64,000 nt of DNA, from the NCBI GenBank assembly GCA_029964075.1, contig CM057144.1, positions 12,609,281 through 12,673,280 of the forward strand. Reading direction: 5' to 3'. The DNA is from Patiria pectinifera (Eukaryota; Echinodermata; Asteroidea; Valvatida; Asterinidae). This document shows positions 42,705 to 55,100 of the stretch, piece after piece (position 1 is the first letter of the stretch; every line of letters begins with the position of its first letter). The notes below the pieces were generated by a model that worked only from the letters and a program-made list of their open reading frames with translations, had not been told where the DNA came from and ran no database searches. Made by a program: the position numbers and the translations under genes.

Positions 42705-45700
42705 ATGGCAGCAAAACACAATTCACCGGTTCCTCCCGATGGTGGATGGGGCTGGGTGGTTGTCGTTGGCAGCAGTGTCAGCTTGCATTTTGCTCTGTTC
42801 ATCCGCTGCATCGGGGTCTTCTTCAACGAGTGGAGACAGTTCTTCGACGCTTCGGCCACTGCGGTCGGAGTTGTGGGCAGTGTCCATCTGGCCGCATTTC
42901 TGTTCATGGGTTTGTGTCAAACTTTTATAACTGCAAACTTTTAAAGTTTTGGGAAAGATTTCCGTATACGAAGTTCACTAATTTTCCTCTGTATTGACTA
43001 ACAAGCCCCCAGATAGCAATTTCATGTCATCAAAGTCAATTTGAGCAGTGAGAAAATACAAGCATTTTTTTAAAAAACACTTAGAATTTTTCAGTCCAAT
43101 CTCATAGGGTTTGTACACAGGGTGTTGAGTGAACTTCGTATATGGAAATCTTTCCATATTACTAGACCTGTGTACAAAATACATGTATATGGAAAGAATG
43201 TTGCAACCTGACGCTGCTTTTTTCTTCATGTACCAGCTAAATGAAGGTCAGTCATTGTAAAAATGACGATAAGACATGAATCTGGGACTGAGAAATATTT
43301 CCAATTTGTTAAAAAATACTTTGAAAATTTTCTTGACTCTCCATAGACTTTGTACACAACCGCTGAAGTAGCGTCAGGTTGCAACATTCTTTCCAAATAT
43401 ACATCTGGTTTGTTTGTTTTTTTCGGAATTGATCGAGAAGAACATGCTTAAAAAGCAAGATAAATCAAGCAAGATCAATCATAGCAGAAAGTTGTTTGGA
43501 TTTTGATGTTCTGGGCTGTTTATTTAAGAAAAATTGTTTGCTGTAGCTGTGGAATCCTGTCACACATTTCACTATACTGAGCATCTCAGTAGGTACTTCC
43601 AGAACTGTAAGGTTTTTTACAAACCTTACAGAAAGACCAATTGAAGTCTGCATCTGCATCAACACTGCTCAACACTCCTTGTTGCAGTTGGAGAAAACCG
43701 AGCAGGGTTTACTGTTTTTGCTGTAGCAGAAAATTCTCAATTTTTTCCGAACTCCAAACTCTCCTGTCGCGAAATGTTCAGCCTCAATATTTCACAAGTA
43801 TTATCTTGATGTGGATAGGTACCTCTAGGGTGGGTTGAAATCCCTCAAATGTCAAACAAAAATGTGAAAATTACCAGAATTTTGTTCACCAGGCCTGCAG
43901 GAATCTCGCACTCGGCCGTCTCTCATTGTTTGCCATCAACTGAGGGCGCTTTAATTCTCTTGACCAACTGCAGCGCGGCTTTCTTTCCGAGAGTGTGTCC
44001 GTGCCTTGCGCGATGAAATGAAAGCCGCACTGTAGTTGGTCAAGAGAATTAAATCACCCTCTGTCGACGGCAAACGATGAGAGACGGCCGAGTGTGAGAC
44101 TCCTGTGATCCTGGCGAATGAAATACTGGTAAATTTCACATTTTTGTTTGACATTTTAAGGATTTCAACCCTCCCAAGAGGTACCTATCCACATCAAGAT
44201 AATACTTGTGAAATATTGAGGCTGAACATTTTGTGACAGGAGAGTTTGGAGGTCGGAAAAAAATTGAGAATTTTCTGCTACAGCAACTTCAATTGGTCTT
44301 TCTGTAAGGTTTGTAAAAAAACCTTACAGTTCTGGAAGTACTCAGAAAGTGCTCTGGAAGTTAATTGTAACTATAGAGTATTTATACCCCAACCCTCCAG
44401 GGTTCATTTGAATTGTGCAGAATCTTGTTGAATTTATCACGGTTAGGGTTATGATAATTACATACATTTGAATGTTCTACTTACAGGGCCTCTGGCGGGA
44501 TATCTCTGCAATCGAATTGGCTCACGGAAACTGGCTGTCTTGGGCGGTATGATGACATTCACCAGTTTCCTGGTCACGTCTTACGCTAAAACCCTGTTGC
44601 ACATCATCTTGAGCTTTGGTGTTTTGGGAGGTAACTGTGTTTTGCTTTTGAAGTTGATAAAGCCTAATTACTCAGCATTGTTAAATCCATCACAAGTCCT
44701 TCACAAGTCTTTAATAAGTCATCCTGGAGGCCTGATCCGATTTTTTTGGGGGGGGGGGGGGGGGGATTGGGATTCGTCAAACCCAAAGTGGAACTTTTTA
44801 AATGCAAGCAGCCTGCCTGAGTACAGGCGTTATACATACTGTTGCTGTGCCAAATGCAGTAGCATTGTCTAGAACGGGCCTCAGATTTGCTTAGTACATA
44901 CATTTTCTGAGAAATGTTTTCGTCTTAGAAGCTCCATTAAGTTGGGCTCAGATGAGGAGCAAGTTTCACTGATGTCATGTGTAAACGTGTATTTATCTTT
45001 CCATAGGGGTTGGCTGCGGTTTTGTCTTCATCAGCGCCGTAACCATTATCACTAAGTACTTCAAGAAGCGATACGCTACAGCCCACAGCATCAGCAACAG
45101 TGGCTCCGGCTTGACCATTGTCGTTCTACCATTGCTGGCTCGCTTTCTCATTGATCTGTACAGCTGGGACGGAGCTATGTTTATCCTTGCAGCCGCATCA
45201 GCCAACATGTGCGTCTGTGGTATGCTGTTCCGACCTGTGGGACCGAGTGGTAGAGAGTTGCCAGATGAAGAAGGACCTCAGCTCTGCCAGGAAACTGGAG
45301 CGTTGTCATTGCACGATGAGGTGCTCAACGGAGGCCTGAGAGGTTCTCGTGGAAATGTTTACAGGAAGATCTCATCGACTTCCGATGGCCAGCCTGGAGG
45401 GTCGGAAAAGACTGATCTTAAGGTCAAGGAAAATCCAGACGGGAAACCTCACAGGAAGGTGGCACCAAGCCCTGGAACAGAGTCTGGGTCAGAAGGGGTG
45501 GTCAACACCAATAATGGTTTCTCAGAGGGAAAACCTCAGAGGAGGGTCTCCATATGCCCTGATTACATTGCTGAGACTGAAGGTGCTGTAAACCTCAAGG
45601 GCGTTTCAGATGGGCAGCAGCTACAAAGGAGCCTCTCTGAGAGCTATGGTTGCAGTTCCGATGTACAGGAAGGAGAACTACCAAGATTATCAGAGGTATC

Positions 45701-47455
45701 CGTGTCAGGGGATCAATTAAATGGAGTGTCTGTCAACCTCAGTGCCAGGATGGAACAGCGTAGGCCAACCATGGCGTCCATTTATCTGGGGCACATTGCC
45801 CGAGGTAGTGGGCTGTTTCTCCTCAAGACGAGGTTCTGCTTCAGCTTCCTCTGCCTTTTGCAGGCAGTGCAGAGTATAGCCTTCTCTTCTGTCACGATCC
45901 ACTTTGTCCCCATGACAATCGAAGCTGGGATATCCAAACTGGATGCTGCCGTACTGATGTCCATCAGCGGTGTTGGAAGCCTGTGCGGCCGTCTGGCTCT
46001 CGGCCAGTTGATTGACCGCAAAGTCGTCGGCTCACTCAAGATATACTTCTTTGCTGTTCTGACGTGTGGTGTGGCCATGGTCGTCTGTCCATCCCTCCAA
46101 ACCTTCGCAGGGTACCTCGTCTTTGCCCTTGTCTTTGGCGTTATGTCTGGAACCTACAAGTCCCTCTCAGCCGTCTTGATCAGAGAGTTTGTTGGGGCGG
46201 ATCTTATGCCGCTTGCACTGGGGATATTCATGCCTTTTATAGGTATCGGCATTGTAACTGGACCAACTTTTGCAGGTAAGGATGGAGTGATTTACAGTTT
46301 TGTTGTATAAAACAAACCTATAAATAAGGACTCATCATTATTTGGACTCTATGTTTTCTTGCATGTTTTTGGGAAGAAGGATTGTGGAGTCCAGTTTAAA
46401 AATGCAGACTCAATACGGTGAGTCTTTGTCCAAAACATTCACCACAGTCACAGTTTGCCACTTTGTTTTTCTAGTTCAAGTTTTAGAGGCACAGTCTGTT
46501 TCTGATTGTTTTTTAATCCTTTAACCCTAACCCCCAAATACCACAGAATACTACCAGTGTTCTCCTGTAAATATAACCTGGTGCCCCGCCAAGCTTTCTG
46601 AGGCACCCGCCAAGCTTCAAAAGTTGCCGCCATGCTTAAAAAAAAAGGAAACAATAATAAAAAAGACAAACAAGTGGGACTACCCTTAACCCTCCAGGGT
46701 ATAATTGGCCAGAAACTCTGCCAAAAGTAATAACATGCAACACTTGTCAAACTGACAAGCCTGCCCATTGTAGCAATCCATCAGATCAAAAGTCTCAAGG
46801 CCAAAATGTTAAAAAAGATGATGCTGAGCCAGTATTGTACTGGTACTTAACAGTTACTGTGTTAGAAATGGCCTAAAAGCTGTTATCCGTACATAAATTG
46901 CATGTTCATCTGCAAATAGCGCCCCCTAGCATAAAGAAATGTATGACTGCAAATAGCGCCCCTAACATAATTATAGCGCCCCCCCCCCTCCGCTTTTTGC
47001 GGGCGCACCGACCTTTAATTTTCAAAGTTGGAGAACACTGTCAGCTGTTCACACTTGTATGGAAAGAAATGCATACTACAGGTTACTCCTCAGTAGTATT
47101 TTGTAGCATTTGGGCGGTTAGGGTAAAAGGACATAATTGAAACTTTGGGCTTGCAATTAAGGCCGTTTGGGCCAATGTACAATACATGTAGCAGTTGGCA
47201 ACGGCAGCAGATAACAACGGTGTGATTCTTTGTATCGTAGGTTGGCTGTATGACATCCGGGAAAATTACGACCTAGCCTTCTACATCACCGGCAGCATCT
47301 TGGTTCTGAGCTCCTCTCTTCTCCTGCTCATGCCCTATCTGAAGAGGCTGGAGGACAGACGTCATCACGACAGTGAAACGAACGATGCTTTGGAAGAAGA
47401 ACCAGCTGTAGGTGCCTTACCTGTGGGTAGTGTTCAGTCACTCAATGCAATTTAG
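42705..47455 (+). CDS. SLC16 monocarboxylate-transporter family protein, four exons
   Basis: Exons are 42705-42909, 44487-44630, 45007-46275 and 47241-47455 (1833 nt, 610 residues). All introns are GT-AG and all phase 1. The SLC16 signature appears at residues 11-20 as PDGGWGWVVV. Exon 2 gives GPLAGYLCNRIGSRKLAVLG (MFS loop), and exon 3 GVGCGFVFISAVTIITKYF, which matches the TM4-5 signature. TM7-11 follow from about residue 388, and exon 4 encodes GWLYDIRENYDLAFYITGS and the cytoplasmic tail. Family members exchange monocarboxylates or aromatic amino acids, with or without protons, at the plasma membrane. The central loop (about residues 194-387) is unusually long, roughly 190 residues. The closest style is the MCT9/MCT12 group, but the substrate cannot be told. 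The ATG in gacaaagATGG is the first before the signature. Confidence 0.93.
42951..43156. mobile_element. Short TIR element in SLC16 intron 1
   Basis: Left gggaaagatttccgtatacg aagttcact and right agtgaacttcgtatatggaa atctttcc are inverted repeats of about 29 bp bounding about 205 bp. Confidence 0.8.
43183..43404. mobile_element. Second short TIR element in SLC16 intron 1
   Basis: Left atgtatatggaaagaatgtt gcaacctgacgct and right agcgtcaggttgcaacattc tttccaaatatacat are inverted repeats. Related copies lie at 56289-56455 and 57134-57260. Confidence 0.8.
43585..44345. repeat. Large fold-back, arms ~300-380 bp, SLC16 intron 1
   Basis: The left arm begins ctcagtaggtacttccagaa ctgtaagg. The right arm ends with its complement, ccttacagttctggaagtac tcag. 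Matching inner blocks include aggtacctcta/aagaggtacct, gatgtggataggtacct and ctcggccgtctctcat. The right arm lacks about 85 bp present on the left (around 43640-43720). The centre is near 43990. Confidence 0.9.
44747..44764. repeat. Poly-G tract
   Basis: An uninterrupted run of about 18 G follows a T run, in SLC16 intron 2. It can form G-quadruplexes and is a likely length-error site in any assembly. Confidence 0.85.
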
Positions 47456-47561
47456 CTAGCATGGAGTTGGCAAACTACTTAAGTACAGGGTGGTAAAGAC
47501 GGTTCCTGTTTCACCTTCTTTATGCACATTTTCTAAATGATACAGTCGTTTTTCTTACAGA

Positions 47562-48212
47562 GTGAGTTAAAAAAAAGCGGAACCCAAACCCCCAAAATAT
47601 ATTTCATGTTTTAAAATATGTGTAGCACCAAAAATAATAATGACTGGAAAGCCAATTTCTTTAACTACTTTTAGATGCAAAAATCACTGAAATTTCTCAA
47701 TCTGTTCAAAGTAAATCACCATTTAAATGCAATGACCCTCAAACCTCTTTTGTCCAAAAATGCGATTTCAAGAATCGTCCTCACAACTGTCTTCAAACAT
47801 CACCAGTGATAAAACGTCAGTTTGAAAGTTAAAAATATTCAACAAAGTCCTTTTGAAGGCCCGTCTTTAAAATGTTGATTTTATAAGTCATATTGTTTGC
47901 CTAAGCAGGGTTGTTAATAAAGATAGCGTGCACTTCAGTTGTTGACAGTTGTTGAAACAAGTATTCTGTCATTTTCTTTGTTGTTCCAAACAGTCAGAAC
48001 ACACGATAAACTGCTTTTTTTGGATGAAACAGGTTTTAGGGTCATTGCATTTAAATAGTGATATTCTTTGAACGGATTGAGCAAATTCGGTAATTTTATC
48101 ATCTAAAGTAGTTTATGAAACTGGCTTTCCAGTCATTGTTATTTGTGGTGCTACATATTTTTTAAATATGAAATATATTTTTGGGGGTTTGGGTTCCACT
48201 TTAGTTTGAACA
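47562..48212. repeat. Fold-back element, ~190-bp arms, just 3' of SLC16 stop
   Basis: Left agcggaacccaaacccccaa, aatgactggaaagccaattt and atttaaatgcaatgaccct pair with right agggtcattgcatttaaat, gaaactggctttccagtcat and gggtttgggttccactttag. The loop (about 47765-48030) carries an AATAAA. Confidence 0.88.
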
Positions 48213-48687
48213 CACAGTATAGACTTTAAACATGACCAGAAGTAGACAGTGTAGAATGTCCAGGGTTTGATGTACATTTATTGGCAGCATAAAGCCCACA
48301 GCGTATTTGTATTTTGTTTTATTTTTGTTCTGGCACAATTGTGAAAGAGAGTTTTGAACTTGCATTTATTTCTTCTCAGGTATGATGAGAGATACATACA
48401 AACAATCTCATCGAGGTTCAGATGAGTAGGATTTTAACCAGCGACCTTTTGTAAACAGAAATGTCATAGTATTATTGTCTAAGACTAACTTTACTATTGT
48501 TCAATTGGTTTTCTTTTGAATTTTTGTGCATATTGCACAAACACATAGTGTGTTTCTAGTTGTAGTTTATGTTATTAAACAAGAAATGATATGGCACATG
48601 TATTAATCAGACATTGTGAATTTTCGTTTTTAAAGGGTCCACGAAGTGAAATTTTCTAAGGAACATATTTTGTTTAAGTTTCTAGTC

Positions 48688-49228
48688 TTAAAGGGAATGT
48701 ACACGTGTACATTATTGGCTTTTGCTGTAATTTTCAGAAATGAACTATTTGAGGGGTTAATATAATAGATCAAATATTGTTGCACTGACATGTTTGAAGT
48801 TTTGTGTTTGAAAATGCTGGAAAAACCAAGAAAAACAAAAATGTTCAAGTAGTCTGGTTCCCTGTCTCCACTAAAGATGAAATGGATCAATGTATTGATG
48901 CCGGAAAATTGTAAGGTAAGGGAACCAGTCTAGCTGACCTGCACCCGTTCATGAACATGTAACCAATAGCAAACAAAGTTTGGACTGGAAAAAAAATGGT
49001 AAATTTGGAGCAGTAGTTGAAAATAGTTAGGTTTTTCCAACGGTGGTCGGCCGACCACCGTTGGAAATGTATACAAAAATACCATTTTCTTGAAAATGAC
49101 TTCACACCAGGTGCCATAATTTTACAGGATGCTTTAGACTGTCATTTACCAACATCCTAGTAAGGTATTTTATAAACATTTTATAGTTTTATTTTTCGAT
49201 GTTTGCAACTGTTGTATTTTCTCTTTAA
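48688..49228 (-). mobile_element. Family A element, copy 3 (inverted)
   Basis: The ends are ttaaagggaatgtacac and gttgtattttctctttaa. It reads in the opposite orientation to copies 1, 2 and 5. A perfect 28-bp palindrome lies at 49037-49064 (half: ccaacggtggtc, ggcc centre). Confidence 0.88.
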
Positions 49229-49284
49229 ATGTATTGAAAATATTCGACATCCCTTTTTGGTTAATTGTATTGAAAAGTGCAATT

Positions 49285-49748
49285 CTTTAAACATTAAAAA
49301 AATTTCCATGCTTTTCCAGACAACTGAGGATGCTGTATGCTGTGATGTCATTTCAGGAAGACACTGTTCGGTTTAGGGGTTTTCTGTTCAAATTTTAAAC
49401 CCAAAAATGTTCTGATTGAAAATATTTGTGTGAACAATTTGCTCATTGGCTTACTGCCACGTACTGACACAACAACGAATCATCAAATAAAAGAAAATTT
49501 ATGACACCGAAATATCCCAAATTCTCTTGCAACTTTTGGTGCTGAAATAGCTGTAGCATTGAGGTTTCTGCCTGATATGACATCACACTTTTGCTCACTA
49601 AGTATGGAAATTCACATAAGCATAAAAACCAAAACGGCACCAAACTGCCCTTGAAAATGGCAAAATGAAAATTGAAAATAGGGTTAAATGGGACACAAAG
49701 GTGCATTAATTTTAAAACAATTACACTTCATTTTCATGGCCCTTTAAC
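49285..49748 (-). mobile_element. Family B repeat, copy 3 (inverted)
   Basis: The reverse complement matches family B: the end with tttaacct lies at 49743, and tgggacacaaaggtgcatta, tgctgaaatagctgtagcat and acaactgaggatgctgt follow in the expected reverse order. Confidence 0.78.
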
Positions 49749-50874
49749 CTTTTGAGGAAGTGTAAATTTGATGTGTTTCAACGCCTTCCATCAGTTCCAT
49801 CAGTGGTGGAGTCCGGCAAAGTCTGAAGAACGTACAAACCAGATTGTTCTCTCAAAAAGTCTGGGTTTTTGTGCGTGTGATTGTTTCCGCCTATTGTTGC
49901 CATGTTCTTTTGTTTGCTGGTCTCTTTGTTTGTTGCTGTGTTTTTGGTATGTTTACTTTGCTTTGATTGGTTTTGTTTTTTAGTTTGACAAAGTTTGGAA
50001 AAAATGAAAATATTGCCAGTATATTCTCTTTTAATTGATCAATTATTTGAAAATGACAAAGAAAGTGTTGGACCAAACAAGTTATATTTTATTTGTATTT
50101 TTTAATAATTAAAACAAAAATTGCCAATGTATTCTCTTTAAATTGATCAATTATTGGAAAATGGCATTAAAAGTAATGTCAAACAAGTTTTATTTTTATT
50201 TAATAACAGGGTACAAAACCAAACCTGGTGATTTGAACTGTTGGAACAGTTTTTGGAATGAATGGCCATGAAAGTGGTTAAATCAACAAAACCATACCCT
50301 TTTAACAAAAATTCTCAAGTTTTATATGTCTCGTAAGCATCGACGTTTGGAAATATTTCTTCCATTGGTGATTCTTGTATAATCACTGATCCAGAAACGT
50401 AGATACTTAGTATAACTAATTAATGTTGATTTACATAAATTATTTTTGGTAAAAAGGATTAAATTGTGTGAGTTTCGTACAGATCGACCGCATTAATTTA
50501 AAGTTTATTCAAATCCAAAGGCTTTGAAATTTCAGCTGAACTGAAAATGACACTCCAGTTAAAGTTTATTTATAAAGTGTAAATATAAACCAGAAAGCTA
50601 TTCATATATACTAACCATCTATAAAAAAATATATTTTTGGTAAATCGATTGTTGTGCCAAGTAAATTATAAAGACTAATAGTGTGGAATATAGTAGTTTC
50701 ACTAACTGCATGTTAGCCAGATAATTTTAATATTTAATATGTTTTTGATAAAAGTCCCACCGTACACGTTACCAACTACATGTGTATGTTACGAAATTAT
50801 TATACCAAGGAAATAAAAATATATCGCTTGCCTGTAAATTGTTACTGTCTAGGCCTTCCTCTTTTGGGGCGCAT

Positions 50875-50970
50875 ACCTATTTTCCCCAATACCGATGTTC
50901 CCCGAAATCCTTACTCTGACCCTAACCCCTAATCCTTAGGATTTCGGGTATTGGGGAACATCGGGTAGAC
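50875..50970. repeat. Hairpin of ~30-bp arms
   Basis: Left ccccaataccgatgttcccc gaaatcc and right ggatttcgggtattggggaa catcggg share complementary blocks in swapped order (each block pairs), separated by ttactctgaccctaacccc. Confidence 0.6.
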
Positions 50971-51643
50971 CCCCCTCTTTTGGCCCGGGTGAAGTGCATG
51001 TGTCCCTAATCCACCAGGTTTACAAAGCTTGATATACGTGGGGAATTTTGATTGTGACAATTTGTTCATTCCACTTTAACAAGGATATCTACCCCCGCTG
51101 GCACCCATGATAATACACTTCACATTCACAACTTGAAATACGGACCGTTTTGTACTTTAGACACATCATCACATGCAACCCTCAGAAAAGTGACTCTGAA
51201 TTTCGTAAAATTGCAAGAATATTTAAGACTTTGGGTTTCATGATCCCTATAAGGCCAATATGACGCAGTTTGTTGATGATGACGACAAAACTGACAACGA
51301 TGAAAACTATTTTAAAGTTAAGAGTGCGATCATGACCTTGCAATGAGGTACGTAGGCATCATCATGTTGGTTATTTTTCGGATGTTCCATCTTCAACCTA
51401 CATTGGAGTTACTGTGGTAAAAGTACTGAATTCGTGTTTCGTAAAAGCAGTTTCAATGTCAACAAATGAACAGCTCAAGTCCTAGTTCTTTTCTTTTTAT
51501 TTTAAATCCCGTTTATGCCTCCAAAATTGACACCCCCAGCCTCCGCCCCCTTCTAATTTTGTCCACAAAATGTGTACGCCTATCCCCAAAAGTCACTCTG
51601 GGTAGAGGGTTAGGCACCACCAATGGCTTTATCACGCAGTTAC

Positions 51644-51686
51644 CGAAGCCAAGAATGGGTACGAGGTTGTCGGTGTTTTCAGGCAT
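51644..51686 (-). CDS. Possible first coding exon (minus strand)
   Basis: ATG at 51686 in the strong context gtcgccATGc opens MPENTDNLVPILGF plus one base. It is followed by the donor G|GTAACT. The protein is unidentified and no downstream exon was found. It competes with the open frame 51960-51718 on the same strand (MFGRLLRAYQCRDMQTSQLM...), which reads 80 codons to a stop and could instead be the true first exon or an upstream frame. Confidence 0.3.
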
Positions 51687-51717
51687 GGCGACCGAACGAC
51701 GGAACGCGGAAGAACCG

Positions 51718-51960
51718 TCACCGCCGCCAAATCTTGTCGTAGACCACCCGAAATTCAGACGGAATCCTGCCGCTGTCAGCTCTTAAAACCTCGCTCATGT
51801 CCAGAAGTTTATGTAAGGCTTGCCCTGGCGTGTGATTTCTTCCAAAAGAAGGGGAAATTGAAGGTTTCTGCAGACGAAATTCGTCGGGTGACAGTTGTCG
51901 CATCAACTGTGACGTTTGCATATCCCGGCATTGATACGCACGCAGTAAACGGCCGAACAT
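51718..51960 (-). CDS. Unidentified 80-codon frame, possible first exon
   Basis: ATG at 51960 gives MFGRLLRAYQCRDMQ, then a basic, serine- and proline-containing stretch, ending FRVVYDKIWRR-stop. Donor-like GCG|GTGACG overlaps the stop. The local GC content is higher than the surroundings. No family recognised. Confidence 0.28.
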   Translation of the reverse strand: MFGRLLRAYQCRDMQTSQLMRQLSPDEFRLQKPSISPSFGRNHTPGQALHKLLDMSEVLRADSGRIPSEFRVVYDKIWRR

Positions 51961-52088
51961 CGAAGTGCTTGTGCCTGTGGATTTAGTCTTTGTGTTTTAT
52001 CTAAAACGGGAGAAAAAAAGAAGGCTACTGGAATTTGATCAGGATATAAATGAATTGACCATGAAGAGAAACTGCAGGTAGCAGAATC

Positions 52089-52136
52089 ATGCAGCGTGGA
52101 AAACAGAACGGGAACATGAATTCGTCCCTTGGAAGG
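52089..52136 (+). CDS. Possible first coding exon (plus strand)
   Basis: ATG at 52089 opens MQRGKQNGNMNSSLGR (16 codons), ending at the excellent donor AGG|GTAAGT. A later acceptor (tttttttcag at about 53571) would continue in frame as PPDRRSQGHLHYF and reach a stop 16 codons in, so the second exon is not established. The gene is unknown. Confidence 0.35.
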
Positions 52137-55100
52137 GTAAGTTGTCTCGGTCGGTTTTTGGCATTTTAGCCAGACAGTTGTAAGCTTGTCATGCTTGTGT
52201 GGCCCCGGTAGTAAAGCGCAGCAATACGGAGGCCGCACAAGTGGGGCTAGGTCGGTTTGTGAACTTTAAATAAAAACACAAGCCATCACAAAATCATCAG
52301 TATTCAATTTGTGAACAAAAACAAACAGCACTCATCAGTGCCACCTTCTGACTTTCCATGACAAGATTATAAGAATTAAGATGTATGTACCTATGTTAAA
52401 AACTAGCTCTCTGCTTTCAGAAGAATTGGTTTAAAGGACTTAACTTTTGTACCGATGGAAAGGTTATTCAATCTACTTTTCAAAAATGGTTTTAAGTTTA
52501 GGGAACTCACTACATTTAAAATTCGTGATTCTACGTTTGTCATTTCTCTACACTAATCCTGGAATTTAAATCGAACGCCAGATGAAGGATGAATTGTGTC
52601 ATTTTTGGTTCCATCATTCAGGGAATTAAACCATGCCAATAGATGATTCTTTGATTTAAATTTTCATTATTCCACCATACAACTGTCAGTTGTCGAAGTT
52701 TGACGCCTTTCATACCCATACACATATACACTGGTCAGTTGGCCGGTTCCTTTGCCGCACCACCGAACCTATACATTACACTGGCTTACCTGTGACTGGC
52801 CAAACCAGTGCTGCTATTGCAAAGTATTTTTGACTTTTTTTTTTGAGATTTTGCTTTTTATTTTGGCAAAAATTATTTTTTGATGATTTTTTTTTGTTCT
52901 TTTCTTTAAAAAGAATTTAACAAAAAATTGTTTAAAAATCATTTTTTGGTGTTCAGCTCCCGGATAGCACAAAAAAATGACAAAAAAAAAATGTTTCTGT
53001 GGGTGTTCAAAATACAAAAAGGTTTTGGATTAAAAAAATTCGGACTTCAAATTTTTTCAATACCTAAAAATTTCAAACCTTTGGGATTCCCAAAAATTTT
53101 TTTCCTTTGTTTAAACAACTCTAAAAAAGTCAATGTCTCAGGGGTTTGATCTTTTTTGTGAGTTACAAGGGAACAATTAAAAATAGTGCATAATAATATG
53201 GCTAGGAGTTGAGGTTTGTGGGGAACAATTAAAAATAGTTTATAAAATTTTAAAAAATAAAAATAAAACGTGTTGTGTACCCAAACCTTATTCTTTTTAA
53301 TTTAGTTAAAAAAAAAAATCTAGGTTTCTTAATAAATCCTTACACTTACAGTTTTAAACAAAAGAAGTACACTAATTTTGATCATTTTGATGAAGAGTCA
53401 AAAATGGTCAAAGATACAAAATTTTTTTTGATTTTTTTGAGCACAAAATTTGTCAAAAACTATAAACCATTTCTCAATTGTTGTTTCAACTTGGTCATAA
53501 ACTAAATGATTTATATAAATTTGCATCATATGATAGATTATGTTAATTATTGTGTTTTTTTCAGCCTCCTGATAGAAGAAGTCAAGGCCATCTGCATTAT
53601 TTTAGTTAAAGTACATGTGTGTGTGAGAAGAAGTTGAATATTATAATGAATTTATGTGTAACTGTCTTTTTTTCACCAGTCTATTGAACTAATTCTCGTC
53701 TGTTACAAGTTTTTTTTTATATAGTAGACACTTCTGAGTGCTTAAATTATTAAAACAATTAAATTAAACAGCATACATTAATTTTAATTAATTTAAAAGA
53801 GAAGGAGATACATACATTTTTTAAAACTATGCTAGATTTTTAGTAAAAAAGGTGTTTTAAAACTATGCTACTTTGCAAGAAACCCACATATTTCTGTGAT
53901 TCATTGTGATTCATCACCATTTATTTATCTTTAGAATATTATTTAGGTTTTGGATTACTTTAGTTCTGAGTGCTTTAGTTTTGTATTACATTTACATTAC
54001 ACGGGAATAGGTTGAAACATGTCAACACATTGCAAGATGAATATTTGGATGTAGTTGATGAATAATGACATTTTCTTTTAAGAGCATCACAGCCACATTA
54101 TAGAGGTTTGCTAATACAGTTGCCCACCAATGTAACTGATGCAGAGTTATAATGTTATAATTACATGAGGATTAACTGAACCTCTCTTTAACTAATTTCA
54201 GAAATTTTAAATTAATGATTACCATTATTTTTAGACATTGATATTAATTTAATTGGCTTAACAAATTGTTTGTATGTGTTTGTGAAATGAAATTTGTATG
54301 TATGTGGCCTAGTATGTGGCCTGTCCCCTCCCTCAAGCCCTCCCGGCCTCTGTTCCCCTCCTCCTGGCCCCAGGTTCCCCTACTGGATGTTTTTGGCTGA
54401 AAAAATTGAAACACTCCAAAAAAAAAAAAAACAAAAAAAAAGGAAAAATAAAAAAAAGTAAATAAATAATAATAATTAAATAAACAAAAGTAAATAAATA
54501 AGCAAAATTAATAACAAACAATGATTCAGTTCCAATTCATCCAGCCACAGCAGATTCATTTCATCATCCAATGATGCTGGAGGCCCTAAGGTTTCATAGA
54601 ATAAAAACATCCTGAGGCTGTCTGTGCTTGAATCAACATGTGAGGGGAAAAAAACAACCAAGGTGAATGTAAAAGGTTTGGAGCTGGGTCGCACAAAAAG
54701 TCAAAGTGGTCTTAATAAAAGAATGAGGTGTCTAAAAAAGAAAAAGACAACAACAAAAAAATTGAAAGATAGTGAAAATGCACAAAAAGTCATTTAATCC
54801 AAAAATTGGATGATTATTATTCTATTGGATTATTATTATTCTATACCTCTGGTAATGAAACCAAGGATTCGCAAAAGCGCTGCAAGCCTGAAGAAACCTG
54901 TGAGAAGAGACCTGAGAAGACAAGACAATGAAGCAAAGATTGAAGCAAGTCAAATAATTATAGAACAAACAACCATCCAACGAACATGTGCAAATTCATG
55001 GTTTTACGCATTATAACGCAGACCATTATGCAGTGAAATATAATCCACATCTTTTTCTAATTCAATCCACATCTTGGGCAAAAATCCATCGGCAAAAACG

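Larger units (their letters stand above)
47456..51643. other. 3' flank of SLC16 gene and intergenic repeats
   Basis: No gene recognised. It contains the fold-back 47562-48212 (with AATAAA at about 47913), a family A copy (48688-49228), a family B copy in reverse (49285-49748), and a direct repeat of 'tattctcttttaattgatca' style sequence near 50022 and 50128. The short hairpin at 50875-50970 also lies here. Confidence 0.5.

Noticed and set aside
43585-44345. Two separate genes' inverted coding duplicates
   Set aside because: The arms are inverted copies, but open frames in them are short and not shared between arms. It is a fold-back repeat in an intron.
50925-50945. Telomere-like CCCTAACCCCTAA
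   Set aside because: Only about two units inside a small hairpin. Similar isolated CCCTAA words near 21076 and TTAGGG words near 63230 are also too short to be interstitial telomere arrays.
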